The position numbers and the translations under genes are program-made. A DNA stretch of 15,550 nucleotides from Temnopleurus reevesii (Eukaryota > Echinodermata > Echinoidea > Temnopleuroida > Temnopleuridae): contig BQKZ01006890.1 of NCBI GenBank assembly GCA_036244855.1, positions 1 through 15,550 of the forward strand. Reading direction: 5' to 3'. This document shows, one piece after another, positions 8,333-15,548 of this stretch (the stretch's first letter is position 1; each line of letters opens with the position of its first letter). Under the pieces are notes generated by a model. The model did not search any database, had not been told where the DNA came from, and saw only the letters and a program-made list of their open reading frames with translations.

Positions 8333-11300
8333 CTGCAACTATAGAGGGAGACATAACAGTACAATATATTGTACACATAAAACAAATATTATGAACTGTG
8401 AAATTGGCACTAAACAACAAAGCAGCAAAGTTGGAAAAGACATATATGAAAACAGAAAGCAAACAGTCAAATAAAGAATATGAAGCCCCCAAAAGTGAAA
8501 AAAATGTTGCCATTGTAGGTAGGCTCTGCAGCAAACATGTTGGTCTAATGGAGATACGTTGCTGATTGTGACACAATAACCTCCACATATAATTTACTTT
8601 TAAAATCATTCATAAATGTCATTGCTTGTATACACTGTATATATGTTATGTTTGATATGGTTTGAATAAACAATACTATACTATACTAGTCCTCATCATA
8701 CATCAGTATTTAAGTAACATGAAAATTAATTTTAAAAAATTAGGGAAAACTTGGTCACACATGCCTATTTTTTTAAACCTAAAGTCCCAGTCACATTGAA
8801 GTACGGAGGAAGCACGATTCAACTCGATTCTTAGTCCAGTTGAAGTCATTTTTGGTGATCTGAGTTTTAGGTCCCTCTTTGTTCAGGGGCAACAAATCAG
8901 GTTAATCAGGGGGGTGTTTCATCAACATTTGTCGCACTGACAAGGAGTCAGCGCTGACAAATTCCTTGATTGTGATTGGATGAAAAGCACTATCGCTGAC
9001 AGTTACTATGGGAACTGTCGGAAAATTACTCCTTGTTGCTGCGACAAATCTTGATGAAACACCCCCCAGGACTCAACTTGAGATTCAAGTTGAATGGTGT
9101 TGAGTGTGACAAAGGCCTCAGTTCTGATGGAGCTTTAGTATAAATCATTTACTTGGCAGAAATTCTCCGGGGCCCCGTAACATAAAGGTTTGCGATTAAT
9201 TGCTAATCTGATAGCGGTTGATATCAATCGCAAGTCTATGGCAAATGATGTACTGAAGTTTGCAATTGATCGCAAAATCAAATAGTGATCGATCGCAAAC
9301 CTTTATGTTACGGGGCCCAGGTCTAAGCGGAAAAGAAAAAATAACCAGTTGATAAAAACAAACTTACAGGATGGGGTTTCTTCCTGGGTTCTGTGTAGCT
9401 CGGAGTATGAAACCTCCCACAATGCCTCTTGTCTAGGGGATTATGGGTAGAAGCTGGAACACTGGAGTAGAATCGCTGTCAGAAAGAAGCAAAATGGAAC
9501 AAAAACATTTGTCAAGTCTCTTTTAGTTACAGGGAACTGAGGCCCCAATATGGTTTCCTGTTGGGTATAAAGAAACCAATAAATACAATAAAATGTTACT
9601 AATAAAGGGCATAAACAACAGAATTGTTAAGACATTTTAGGAAAAGCTTCCACTTCAGAAACATTGACCTAAATTTTCCTTAGGGTTTTAGTTTTGATCC
9701 TTCTGCAACATAAACTTGATCTTTCTAAATCTGATAATAACCCATGGCCATGTGTAAAATCAAGGGGATTCACTTAAATTTATGTATGCTAAATTTTAAT
9801 CTTTCGCAGAATTTGTCATACCATTTACCAAATTGCAATGCTGCATATTGCCTTGTAAAAGCAGCAAATTGCTTATGTGATAAACAGACAATTTAACAGC
9901 ATTGTGTCCAGTTGAGTCTTTGCAAGAATTTCGGGTTATTATATTTCACTCACCCTACACTGTCTGCTACTTGTAGTCATGTACTGTAGCATACTGCCAA
10001 ATGCCTCGTCAATTGTTGTGTAGGAGAGGGCGTCCTATTTAACAATGAACAAAAAAGGAAAATGTCAACAAATTCTTACCGCATAGTGATTTTCCAATAA
10101 CTAAAGTCCATCAGGAGTAAAGTAAATATGCCAACTATAAAGGGAAATTCTTAAATTGCATGTCATGACTAAATAACGAATCGATATATACACTAAACAA
10201 ATTAGCAGATATACAATAAATAACAAATTCAATAAACAATCTATCCTCCTGGATAGATGCAGCAAATTCCCGTTCAGTATGGAAAGCATACCTGGCTTGA
10301 TATCAATAAGGCATCATCCTCATCACCACTAATCTGTACATATAATTTAGCAGATGACACTTACTTCAGAAAAAAAAATATAGCCTCAGATTTTTGAATA
10401 CTATTTAGGGAGGTTACATATCTTCTGCAAAAATTATTTCTAACCCTAAGGGGAACATTCAAGTATGTTCCTCCTCTGCCAGTCATAATATTTCCCTGTA
10501 AGATCAGTTACAGCCTAATTCATGGATGCAGAGATGCCCACCATTCTGGGGACCATTGCATAAAACTTTTTGCCATAGAAAACTCAAGGAAATTAAATGC
10601 CAGAATTTTTCCCTTCATAAAAATCAATTTGCCAGAGTTTTTGTCTTTTGCCAGTTCTCTATGGCAAATGGTTTTATGAAATGGGCCTCTGGATTACACA
10701 TGAGCTGTAGTTTCATATAAGTTCAAGGCTTACATTACAAGTGAATGGTTGAGAGAAAGTTTGTTCTGTTCTCTCTCAATATTGTTCAGCGGATTCCCAT
10801 TTTACTTGTTTGCCTTATGCATTGTCCACAACAGTTGGCATCTTCTCCGACGACTTACTAGTAACTGGACGACTACTACGGCTTACCCCAGAGATAACGG
10901 TTATTATATACTGGATACATTTTTCTCTGTTCATTGATTGGTTTAATGAATGTCACATGATTAAAAATAAACCAACTATCTTAGTATCGAAGAACTATTT
11001 ACGGATCCGTAAATAGTACCTAAAGGCTATTTACGGATTCTGTCCTAATTTAAACACTAGATGGCACTCTTCCCGGATACCCGGAATAGCGAGCGATGAA
11101 CTCTGTGCACATAATATAAGTATCATACGCAAACTGCGCAGACGACCGAAGGTCAATCAACCACGAAAATCAAAACATAAACAATATGGCTTCGATTGGA
11201 ACCGACGTTTCAGGCGATTTAACAATGGATACCCCAAGGTTTGAACTGTTAAATGACGATGACCTGGCTAATTTCATCGAGAGTGTGGATAGTGTCAACA

Positions 11301-11983
11301 CAAAGAAACAAATAAGGTACAGTTTGTCTTTGTTCAAAGATTTTTGTAAGCAGGCTAATGTCAAATACGGCAGCCTTGATAGCGCTGCGTTGGATGTGTA
11401 TAAGTATCATCAAGTGGTAAGTTTGAATTCCTTTTTTTTTCTTTATAAATGTATCCAGTGTATAAAACAAATATATACTGTGTTCATTCAAGGTTCTGGA
11501 TTAAAACTATGATCCCTCTGTGCCTGCAAAAGTACTATTTGCTTCGGCAGGCACATCGGGCCCATAGTTTTAACCAGAACCTTTCATAACAGTATATATT
11601 TGTATACTATTTACTACCTGTTTTCATGCTGTATCCCGATGGGAAAACAGGTGAAACGGTAACTATCTCTTTTGGGCTTAAGCTCCAGTCACATAGGGCT
11701 CCAGAAGCATCAAGATTCAACATGACTTTTTGTTCAGAAGCAGCTAACTTTCAACTGAACAAAGAGTTGGGTGTTGTCTACAGGCTTCTATGTGACTGGG
11801 GCCCTAATCATCATTATTGTTTGGAAAATACATCATGACTGACCTGAATAGGAGGAGTTCCTTGCTCCTGAGGCTCAGGCCAAGAGACTTCCCTCCTTCT
11901 CGCTCTTTCGAGGACCTCCTGGCCTTGGTGATTCGCTCGGCACAGAGTGCACGACATCCAGTTATAGGAGTGCTAGAAGAGAC

Positions 11984-12030
<47 letters not shown>

Positions 12031-13908
12031 AAGAGTAATTAGGCGATATATCATCAATATCAAGATATAAAATAAAGTTCTGAGCGATAGTCTGTGTGAC
12101 TTCTCTCCTCCTTGCTCTCTCCCGGACCTGCTGGCCCTGGTGATTCGCTCTGCACTTGTGCATGACATCCAGTTATATGAGTGCTAGAAGAACAAGAGAC
12201 AGAGAGAGAGAGAAAGAGAGATAGAGAGAGAGAGTAATTAGGCAATATATTTTCAATATCAAGCTATAATATGAAGTTCTTTGCAATAGTCCGTGTGACC
12301 TCTATCCTCCTTGCTCTCTAAAAGGACCTCCTGGCCTTGGCGATTCGCTTGGCACAGAGTGCACGACATCCAGTTATACGAGTGCAAGAAGAGAAAGAGA
12401 GCGAAAGAGTAATTAGGCGATATATTATCAATATCAAGATATAAAATTAAGTTCTGAGCAATAGTCTGTGTGATTTCTCTCCTCTTCGCTATGTCGAGGA
12501 CATCCTGGCCTTGGTAATTTGCTCTGCACAGAGTGCACGACATCCAGTTATAAGAGTGCTGGAAGAGAAAGAGACAGAAAGAGAGTAATTAGGCGATATA
12601 CATTGTATTATCAATATCAATATATTATCAAGATAAAAAATAAAGTTCTGAGCAATAGTCTGTGTGACTTCTCCCTTCCTACTGTCGCTACTCCGGGCAC
12701 TGGTTGCATGCTATGCACAGTGTGCATGACATCCAGTTATAAGCATGCCAAAGGGGAAAGAGAAAGGACATTTTCAAAAGCACCATACGGTAACCTGGGG
12801 CCATTTCCTAAAAATTAGTCAGTGCGACAAGAGCGGATTTTCCGACAGCTGCTATAACAACAGTCACCGGCAGTGGTTTTAAGCCAATCAGAATCAAGGA
12901 TTTCACTGCATTTGTCTCTGCTGACTAATTTTATTGCTGACAATGTTTCATGAAATGGCCTTCTGACATTTAATCATCAAATTGCATCATTTACAATGTG
13001 GGCAAATTTGACCAATGGCGTATTTCATTGGTCAAATCTAACTTTACTCAGAATGTTGTGTTTTTACCTTTTCAAGTGTTTGCCCAGTCCTTTTCAGGGT
13101 AGGTGTCTTATCTCGGTGTCTTGACAGTGCTAAGTCAGTTTTAAATCGGTATACTGGAAACTCTCTTTTCTCTGTCTTATCACTCCTAGGACCCGCCTAT
13201 CTTATCTCAAATAACCAATCAAAATCAATGTTCCATTCCCCTCCAAAACTCATTGACCAATAAAAAGCTTAGCCGAAACCCCTGCGCAGCACAGTTTCAA
13301 TACGCTGAAACACTTCCCGTACTGCGCGCTAGCAAATTAATTGTCCTAATTATCACGTGTTTGTTTTCAGCACATGTTCGAGAAAATAATCCTGTTGCAT
13401 CAAGGTGCAGGTAAAAAAAAAAAATGCGCGCCGCATTTTTATGACGCGCAGGGAAGATAAGACAAAAGATAAGACAAAAGTTAGGACACCGAGATATAAG
13501 ACAGCTTCCAGAATAGCAATTTAAAGATAAGATAATATTTTTAGATAAGACACCTACCAGAATTCCGTCTCAGGACTATTTCTTGAAAGATAAGCCTACA
13601 CCACATGCTGCAACCTCAAACCTATTTAAATCTTACCCCACCATGCAAATTCTAGTTTTCTTCTGTGTATTTAGTGGTTTATTATCACTTCATATGCTTT
13701 GTGTATGAACAATATCATCAAAAATGGTCTGTCAAAGAGGAGAAGAAAACAAATTTATGGAAAAGAAAAAAAATGGAAAATAAATTAAAGGAGCAAAGGA
13801 AGATGACAGTAGCATCAAGAATCTTCTTCATTGAATATCATTTCAAATGAATCAATAATACCAAATCCAAAGGAAAAAAAAACTACATGTACTCACATTA
13901 TGATGCAT
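8192..13908 (-). CDS. AKIP1: AKIP1 orthologue (A-kinase-interacting protein 1), spliced, six coding segments
   Basis: Joining 13908-13897, 11972-11844, 10333-10292, 10034-9954, 9475-9368 and 8332-8192 on the minus strand gives an open frame of 170 codons plus TGA. Every junction is GT..AG and falls in phase 0. Three blocks match vertebrate AKIP1 as I remember it: EVLERARRREVSW near the N-terminus (human LEVLERAKRRAVDW), FYSSVP in the middle (human KYYSSVP), and a C-terminal beta-rich block with VQPGTYAVTAGG, THVVHVNQGQSV and a terminal LDFTL (human VYPGTYSVTVG, THVVAVDSGQSVDL). In mammals AKIP1 binds the catalytic subunit of protein kinase A, influences its nuclear retention and interacts with NF-kB p65; conservation of those roles here is inferred. 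The protein is shorter than the human one (about 210 residues), mainly in the linker between the first two blocks, so one extra small exon in intron 2 is not excluded. The first segment is the least certain. Confidence 0.85.
8628..8686 (+). mobile_element. Possible second retroposon tail ending in (atact)n
   Basis: tgatatggtttgaataaaca followed by atactatactatactag. An AATAAA word plus a short tandem 5-mer is typical of LINE or SINE ends. It is in AKIP1 intron 5, sense to the plus strand. Confidence 0.3.
8783..9117. mobile_element. Older TIR element interrupted by the 8909-9067 MITE
   Basis: The left end agtcccagtcacattgaag and the right end gttgagtgtgacaaaggcct are diverged inverted copies around a shared GTCACA, and inner segments (cgattcaactcgattc and gagattcaagttgaat) pair weakly. 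The left end resembles ctccagtcacatag of the 11674 element. Removing 8909-9067 brings the arms to a normal MITE length. Confidence 0.45.
8909..9067. mobile_element. TIR MITE (ggggggtgtttcatcaa), 159 bp, nested
   Basis: ggggggtgtttcatcaacat at 8909 is mirrored by ttgatgaaacacccccc ending at 9067; the next arms (tgtcgcactgacaaggagt and actccttgttgctgcgaca) also pair. It sits inside the older element 8783-9117, in AKIP1 intron 5. Confidence 0.8.
9170..9318. mobile_element. TIR MITE (gggccccgtaacataaagg), 149 bp
   Basis: gggccccgtaacataaaggt then ttgcgat at the left is matched by atcgcaaacctttatgttac then ggggccc at the right. The interior is rich in gatcgcaa-type words. A diverged copy is at 4386-4502. 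Confidence 0.8.
9368..9475 (-). CDS. AKIP1: AKIP1 exon 5
   Basis: This 108-bp phase-0 exon has acceptor ttctgacag and donor CCT|GTAAGT. It encodes RFYSSVPASTHNPL, then DKRHCGRFHTPSYTEP and RKKPHP. FYSSVP is the central AKIP1 motif; the basic RKK stretch resembles the KDRKK region that follows it in human AKIP1. The exon lies between an intron with the artefact source (9863-9900) and an intron with several MITEs. Confidence 0.8.
9476..9953 (-). other. AKIP1 intron 4
   Basis: Intron with GTGAGT donor at its 5' end (minus strand) and gacag acceptor. It holds the 38-base source (9863-9900) of the misplaced copy at 6818. No other structure seen. Confidence 0.7.
9954..10034 (-). CDS. AKIP1: AKIP1 exon 4
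   Basis: This 81-bp phase-0 exon has acceptor ttaaatag and donor AGG|GTGAGT. It encodes DALSYTTIDEAFGSM then LQYMTTSSRQCR. The TSSRQC end aligns with human TSSQCG, immediately before the YYSSVP motif that starts exon 5, and the preceding LQYM is like human EFMDY. The segment 9863-9900, downstream in the adjoining intron 4, is the source of the artefactual copy at 6818-6855. Confidence 0.78.
10292..10333 (-). CDS. AKIP1: AKIP1 exon 3 (small acidic exon)
   Basis: This 42-bp micro-exon encodes ISGDEDDALLISSQ in phase 0. The acceptor is tatatgtacag and the donor is CAG|GTATGC. It joins exon 2 (PPIQ) to exon 4 (DALSY) without disturbing the frame. Support is the splice-site pair, the preserved phase and the acidic coding-like content; this linker is poorly conserved in the family. 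Confidence 0.6.
10548..10687. mobile_element. TIR MITE (cattgcataaaac / gttttatgaaatg), about 140 bp
   Basis: The left ggggaccattgcataaaact and ttttgccatagaaaact pair with the right agttctctatggcaaatggt and tttatgaaatgggcc. Inner copies of ttgccag also appear. No coding frame of interest. Lies in AKIP1 intron 2. Confidence 0.65.
10995..11038. repeat. 22-bp perfect palindrome plus third half-site (ctatttacggat)
   Basis: Positions 10995-11016 form a perfect palindrome built of ctatttacggat facing its complement, sharing the central ggatcc. A third, direct copy of ctatttacggat is at 11027-11038. Three copies of one 12-mer about 150-190 bp before the Crypton-like ATG could be recombinase or regulator half-sites, or the end of an element. 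Confidence 0.6.
11054..11067 (+). promoter_or_regulatory. CTCF-like core site upstream of the Crypton-like exon
   Basis: The bases acactagatggcac match the known CTCF core (CCASYAGRKGGCRS) at 13 of 14 positions, the first base being the mismatch. It lies about 120 bp before the ATG at 11186. An NRF1-like actgcgcaga lies at 11133-11142. Binding is inferred only. Confidence 0.3.
11186..11416 (+). CDS. Crypton-type tyrosine recombinase (KIAA1958/DUF3504-like) N-terminal exon, partial
   Basis: An ATG at 11186 opens 77 codons ending exactly at a consensus donor (GTG|GTAAGT, 11417). The product starts MASIGTDVSGDLT and contains DLANFIESVDSVNTKKQIRY followed by SLSLFKDFCKQ. That pattern (acidic residues, FIES, a run of NTKK, then a hydrophobic LFKDF helix) is typical of the N-terminal SAM-like core-binding domain of Crypton-derived recombinases such as KIAA1958 and the QRICH1/ZMYM group. 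No downstream exon with the catalytic R..H-R..Y domain is visible; the sequence after the donor is a hairpin element (11467-11603) and another MITE. The exon lies antisense in AKIP1 intron 2. It could be a truncated transposon copy or the first exon of a gene whose other exons are lost. Family assignment is from pattern memory. Confidence 0.5.
11467..11603. mobile_element. Hairpin MITE, 137 bp
   Basis: The left arm acaaatatatactgt and aaggttctggattaaaactatg pair with the right arm catagttttaaccagaacctt and acagtatatatttgt. The centre pairs again (gtgcctgc with gcaggcac). The whole unit is one long imperfect hairpin with no coding capacity. It lies in AKIP1 intron 2, 50 bp after the Crypton-like donor. 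Confidence 0.75.
11674..11804. mobile_element. TIR MITE (ccagtcacatag family), 131 bp
   Basis: The left end gggcttaagctccagtcaca and the right end ctatgtgactggggccc are inverted copies, with acatagggct continuing the left arm. The internal part contains agattcaacatgac and tttcaactgaac, also partly inverted. A related, older element is at 8783-9117. It ends only 39 bp from the donor of AKIP1 exon 2. Confidence 0.65.
11844..11972 (-). CDS. AKIP1: AKIP1 exon 2 (N-terminal helical motif)
   Basis: This 129-bp exon of 43 codons is phase 0 at both ends. The acceptor is ttctag after a long (TC)n tract, and the donor is CAG|GTCAGT. It encodes HSYNWMSCTLCRANHQGQ followed by EVLERARRREVSWPEP and TPPIQ. 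The EVLERARRRE segment is the conserved AKIP1 N-terminal helix. The first 87 bp of this exon (11886-11972), with its upstream pyrimidine tract, is the part copied four more times in tandem upstream at 12060-12747. Only this copy carries the 3' part of the exon and a donor, so it is taken as the functional one. Confidence 0.8.
11886..12747 (-). repeat. Five-unit tandem array of AKIP1 exon-2 acceptor plus 5' exon part, with embedded (GA)n tracts
   Basis: The marker gacatccagttata recurs at 11953, 12164, 12365, 12539 and 12728 (periods 211, 201, 174, 189). Read on the minus strand, each unit is intron sequence ending in a pyrimidine tract, an acceptor position, and about 85 bp of exon 2, then it returns to intron (tcacacagactattgctcag...cgcctaattactc). 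Unit 1 is the real exon. Units 2 (exon edge 12183) and 4 (12558) keep the AG acceptor; units 3 (12384) and 5 (12747) have lost it. Unit 4 keeps the reading frame HSYNWMSCTLCRAN, and unit 2 has a 1-base deletion. Spacing differs partly because the GA/TC microsatellite varies in length. Confidence 0.85.
11990..12026. repeat. (GA)n microsatellite = pyrimidine tract of the exon-2 acceptor
   Basis: This is an almost pure GA run on the plus strand. On the transcribed minus strand it reads (TC)n ending in ctgtctctgtctcttctag, so it serves as the polypyrimidine tract of the AKIP1 exon 2 splice acceptor. Shorter versions occur in units 2 (about 12193-12234), 3 and 4. Confidence 0.85.
12799..12960. mobile_element. 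TIR MITE (ggccatttc ends), 162 bp
   Basis: The left end ggccatttcctaaaaattag is matched by the right end tttcatgaaatggcc, with inner tcagtgcgacaa opposite ttgctgaca and gactaattttattgctgac. The internal ccaatcagaatcaagga resembles attccttgattgtgattgg in the element at 8909-9067, so the two are probably related. Confidence 0.6.
13098..13558. mobile_element. 461-bp inverted-repeat element with gataagac motifs
   Basis: Terminal ggtaggtgtcttatct (13098-13113) is matched by agataagacacctacc (13543-13558), and an inner pair tctcggtgtctt / aggacaccgaga lies inside. The right half has direct repeats of agataagacaaa. The centre is less AT-rich and holds two CCAAT boxes (13215 and 13257 region), a ctgcgcagc, a tgcgcgc and a CACGTG E-box. 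It lies in AKIP1 intron 1. Either a MITE or a transposed promoter-like segment. Confidence 0.65.
13559..13896 (-). other. 5' part of AKIP1 intron 1, no other feature
   Basis: A-rich sequence starting with the exon 1 donor. A 61-codon plus-strand frame (13665-13850) is lysine-rich low-complexity and is not taken as coding. Confidence 0.6.
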
Positions 13909-13955
13909 GGCTGAAAGCTTGGCTTTGTTATGGCCCAGTTTGGTTGATATCACAA
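13897..13955 (-). CDS. AKIP1: AKIP1 exon 1 candidate with start codon
   Basis: This is a 59-bp candidate exon bounded by an acceptor (ttttttgatacag, reading minus) and a strong donor (GTGAGT, plus-strand 13891-13896). It holds an ATG at 13908-13906 in good context (GCC before it), giving MHHN, which joins in phase 0 to HSYNW of exon 2. That places the start about as far before the EVLER motif as in human AKIP1. The frame is also open upstream of the ATG through the exon (STKLGHNKAKLSA), so a further coding exon is possible; otherwise a non-coding exon lies upstream, which I did not find. Exon prediction rests on splice signals and frame only, because the N-terminal residues are not conserved. 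Confidence 0.55.
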
Positions 13956-14163
13956 CTGTATCAAAAAAGGGGAGACATGTCAACTTTAGCCAAAGGAAAA
14001 AGAGGGGAAACTGGTTTCAATGGGATTTAGAGTAACGAGGTTAGGGTTATAGAGCAGTTAAGATCAGCTACGTAGTAACATATTATACTTCTAATTCAAC
14101 AAAGATGCTTAGCATGATCCTTAAGTCAGGATGTAGTGCTCAGGAAAGTTTGGAACTTGTATT

Positions 14164-14274
14164 CTATTGTTTAGATATGCTTGATGTAAGCATTCTCTTG
14201 AAGTCCTCCAATGAAGTGTCATCAAGTGTGAGTTGGGGGAGCACGTTCCAAACACTCACTGTCCAGGACAGTGA
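14164..14274 (-). pseudogene. LINE reverse-transcriptase C-terminal remnant
   Basis: The minus strand reads WTVSVWNVLPQLTLDDTSLE then DFKRMLTSSISKQ and a TAG stop (14164-14166). The pattern (R/W)TVxxWNxLP...S...FKxxL followed shortly by a stop is the usual C-terminus of CR1/L2/RTE-like non-LTR polymerases. Upstream coding sequence is missing: the fragment runs straight into the TTAA of MITE copy B, and I do not find the continuation beyond 15131. The remnant is 5' truncated or was interrupted by the MITE. Confidence 0.6.
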
Positions 14275-14886
14275 TTAAAGGGAAACCAACCCCTGGGATT
14301 ATCGTGCTCTCATTGAATGAAGAAAAATTAGATGAACAAACTGTGAAAATTTGAGCAAAATCGGACAGCCTGTTCAAAAGTTATCACTTTTCAAAGTCAC
14401 AGGGATATGACGATCCCTACCGCTCATGGGGATCCTTGCTATCGGCAAATTCGACAGAATCCGTGACGTCATGTCGGACAACTCCTCATTCACTCTGTAT
14501 ACAATTTTTCACCTTTTCTCTTCTTTTCGGAAAATTCAACAAAATGACAATTTTCGGTTGGGGTATAGCATTCCTGTATTGATTATGCATGTATTTTGAG
14601 AAGAATGATGTTGCAACCTTACTCTAAATTTTATATTAATCCATTTTTAAAAATTATATGTACAAAGTGAATAAAGGAGTTGTCCGACATGACGTCACAC
14701 ATTCCATCGAATTTGCCGATCGCACGGATTCCCATCAGCGATAGGGATCGTCATATCTCAGTGACTTTGAAAATTCATTACTTTTGAACGGATTGTCTGA
14801 TTTTGCCCAAATTTTCATAGTTTTTTCATCTGATTTTTCTTCATTCAATGAGAGCAAGATAATTCCAAAGGCTGGTTCCCCTTTAA
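14275..14886. mobile_element. TTAA-type MITE, copy B (612 bp)
   Basis: Same family and orientation as 5923-6531, with both TTAA duplications intact (14275-14278 and 14883-14886) around agggaaacc...ggttcccct. Internal landmarks shared with copy A are gagcaaaatcggac, gatccctacc, tgacgtca, cggacaactcctcattcac, ttttcggttgg and aaaaattatatgtacaaag. The left TTAA abuts a LINE remnant; the right TTAA is shared with the element at 14883-15131. Confidence 0.88.
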
Positions 14887-15131
14887 GTTCAAGTTTAATT
14901 GGTTGAAACTTGAATCTCTATCGTTCGCCATGTTCGTGAAGTAGCTGCAGAAAGCTGAAGTTAGCGCCAAATTTCTGATCATACCTATACATAATTCATA
15001 AAATATGAGGTTATCAGGCCGGCTGAACATTTGCGGAAATTTAGCATGAACTTCAGTTTCCTGCAGCGACTTCGCAATCGCAAATATGACGAGCAAACGC
15101 CAGAGACTCAACCGATTAAACTTGAACTTAA
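14883..15131. mobile_element. Second TTAA-flanked inverted-repeat element, 249 bp
   Basis: TTAA at 14883-14886 is followed by gttcaagtttaattggttga, and the right end is tcaaccgattaaacttgaac followed by TTAA at 15128-15131. The inner arms also pair (gtagctgcagaaagctgaagtt with aacttcagtttcctgcagcgac). An 88-codon minus-strand frame across it (14845-15111) is a by-product of the inverted repeat, not a gene. Confidence 0.8.
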
Positions 15132-15328
15132 ATTGGCATTATTGAAAATTTGAAGGTGAGAAAGATGGCAATATTATTAGAAACAATTTTGATAATCTTG
15201 ATGGAATTTGGTGTAAAATGGATAATGAAAATTGGCTGGATACTAAAGTCCATATGATTAGCAACATTCCTGAGTCACATAGCCTAAAATTAAAAGTTAA
15301 AAAAAAGGACAAATGAAATGCACATAAT

Positions 15329-15548
15329 TTTATTCAACTTACAAAGACAAAGTTACATTACACAATACGTCTCTTTTGCCTTCAAATTTCACAAAAAACA
15401 ATGGATCAAATAGCAAAATTAACTGCAAATATTTGTGTCTTCTAAAATTGTCAGTCTTAACATTCAAACAAATTCTGAAACCTTGCTGCCAAATGAAGTC
15501 TTTCTCTCGCTTGACCTCAAAGTAAGTGTGACCTTTCCAACTTATTTT
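15329..15548 (-). other. Possible 3' end of a second minus-strand gene (polyA signal, open frame to the edge)
   Basis: On the minus strand an AATAAA (15334-15329) follows a region open from the window edge for 69 codons to a TAA at 15341-15339 (it begins KISWKGHTYFEVKREKDFIW). I recognise no family. The stop only 4 bases before AATAAA makes this more likely a 3' UTR than coding sequence. Confidence 0.2.

Noticed and set aside
8211..8609. 132-codon minus-strand open frame over AKIP1 exon 6
   Set aside because: It overlaps the exon in the wrong frame and runs through the acceptor into intron; the conserved protein is in the other frame.
10436..10486. Possible extra AKIP1 exon (acceptor gatcttacag, frame starting GNIMTGRGGTYL)
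   Set aside because: The donor (GTTAGA) is poor and the residues match nothing known in AKIP1; the linker is variable, so it is not excluded, but it is not supported.
11804..12163. 119-codon minus-strand open frame through the (TC)n tract
   Set aside because: It crosses from unit 2 into unit 1 out of the AKIP1 frame and includes microsatellite-encoded SLSLSL; a shadow of the real exon.
12259..12543. 94-codon minus-strand open frame beginning MSCTLCRANYQGQDVL
   Set aside because: It is units 4 and 3 of the exon-2 tandem array read through, including intron sequence, so it is not an independent gene.
11886..12747. CRISPR-like array
   Set aside because: The units are ~170-210 bp, diverged, share exon sequence, and the DNA is clearly eukaryotic.
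14845..15111. 88-codon minus-strand frame
   Set aside because: It covers an inverted-repeat element with TTAA at both ends and shows no domain.
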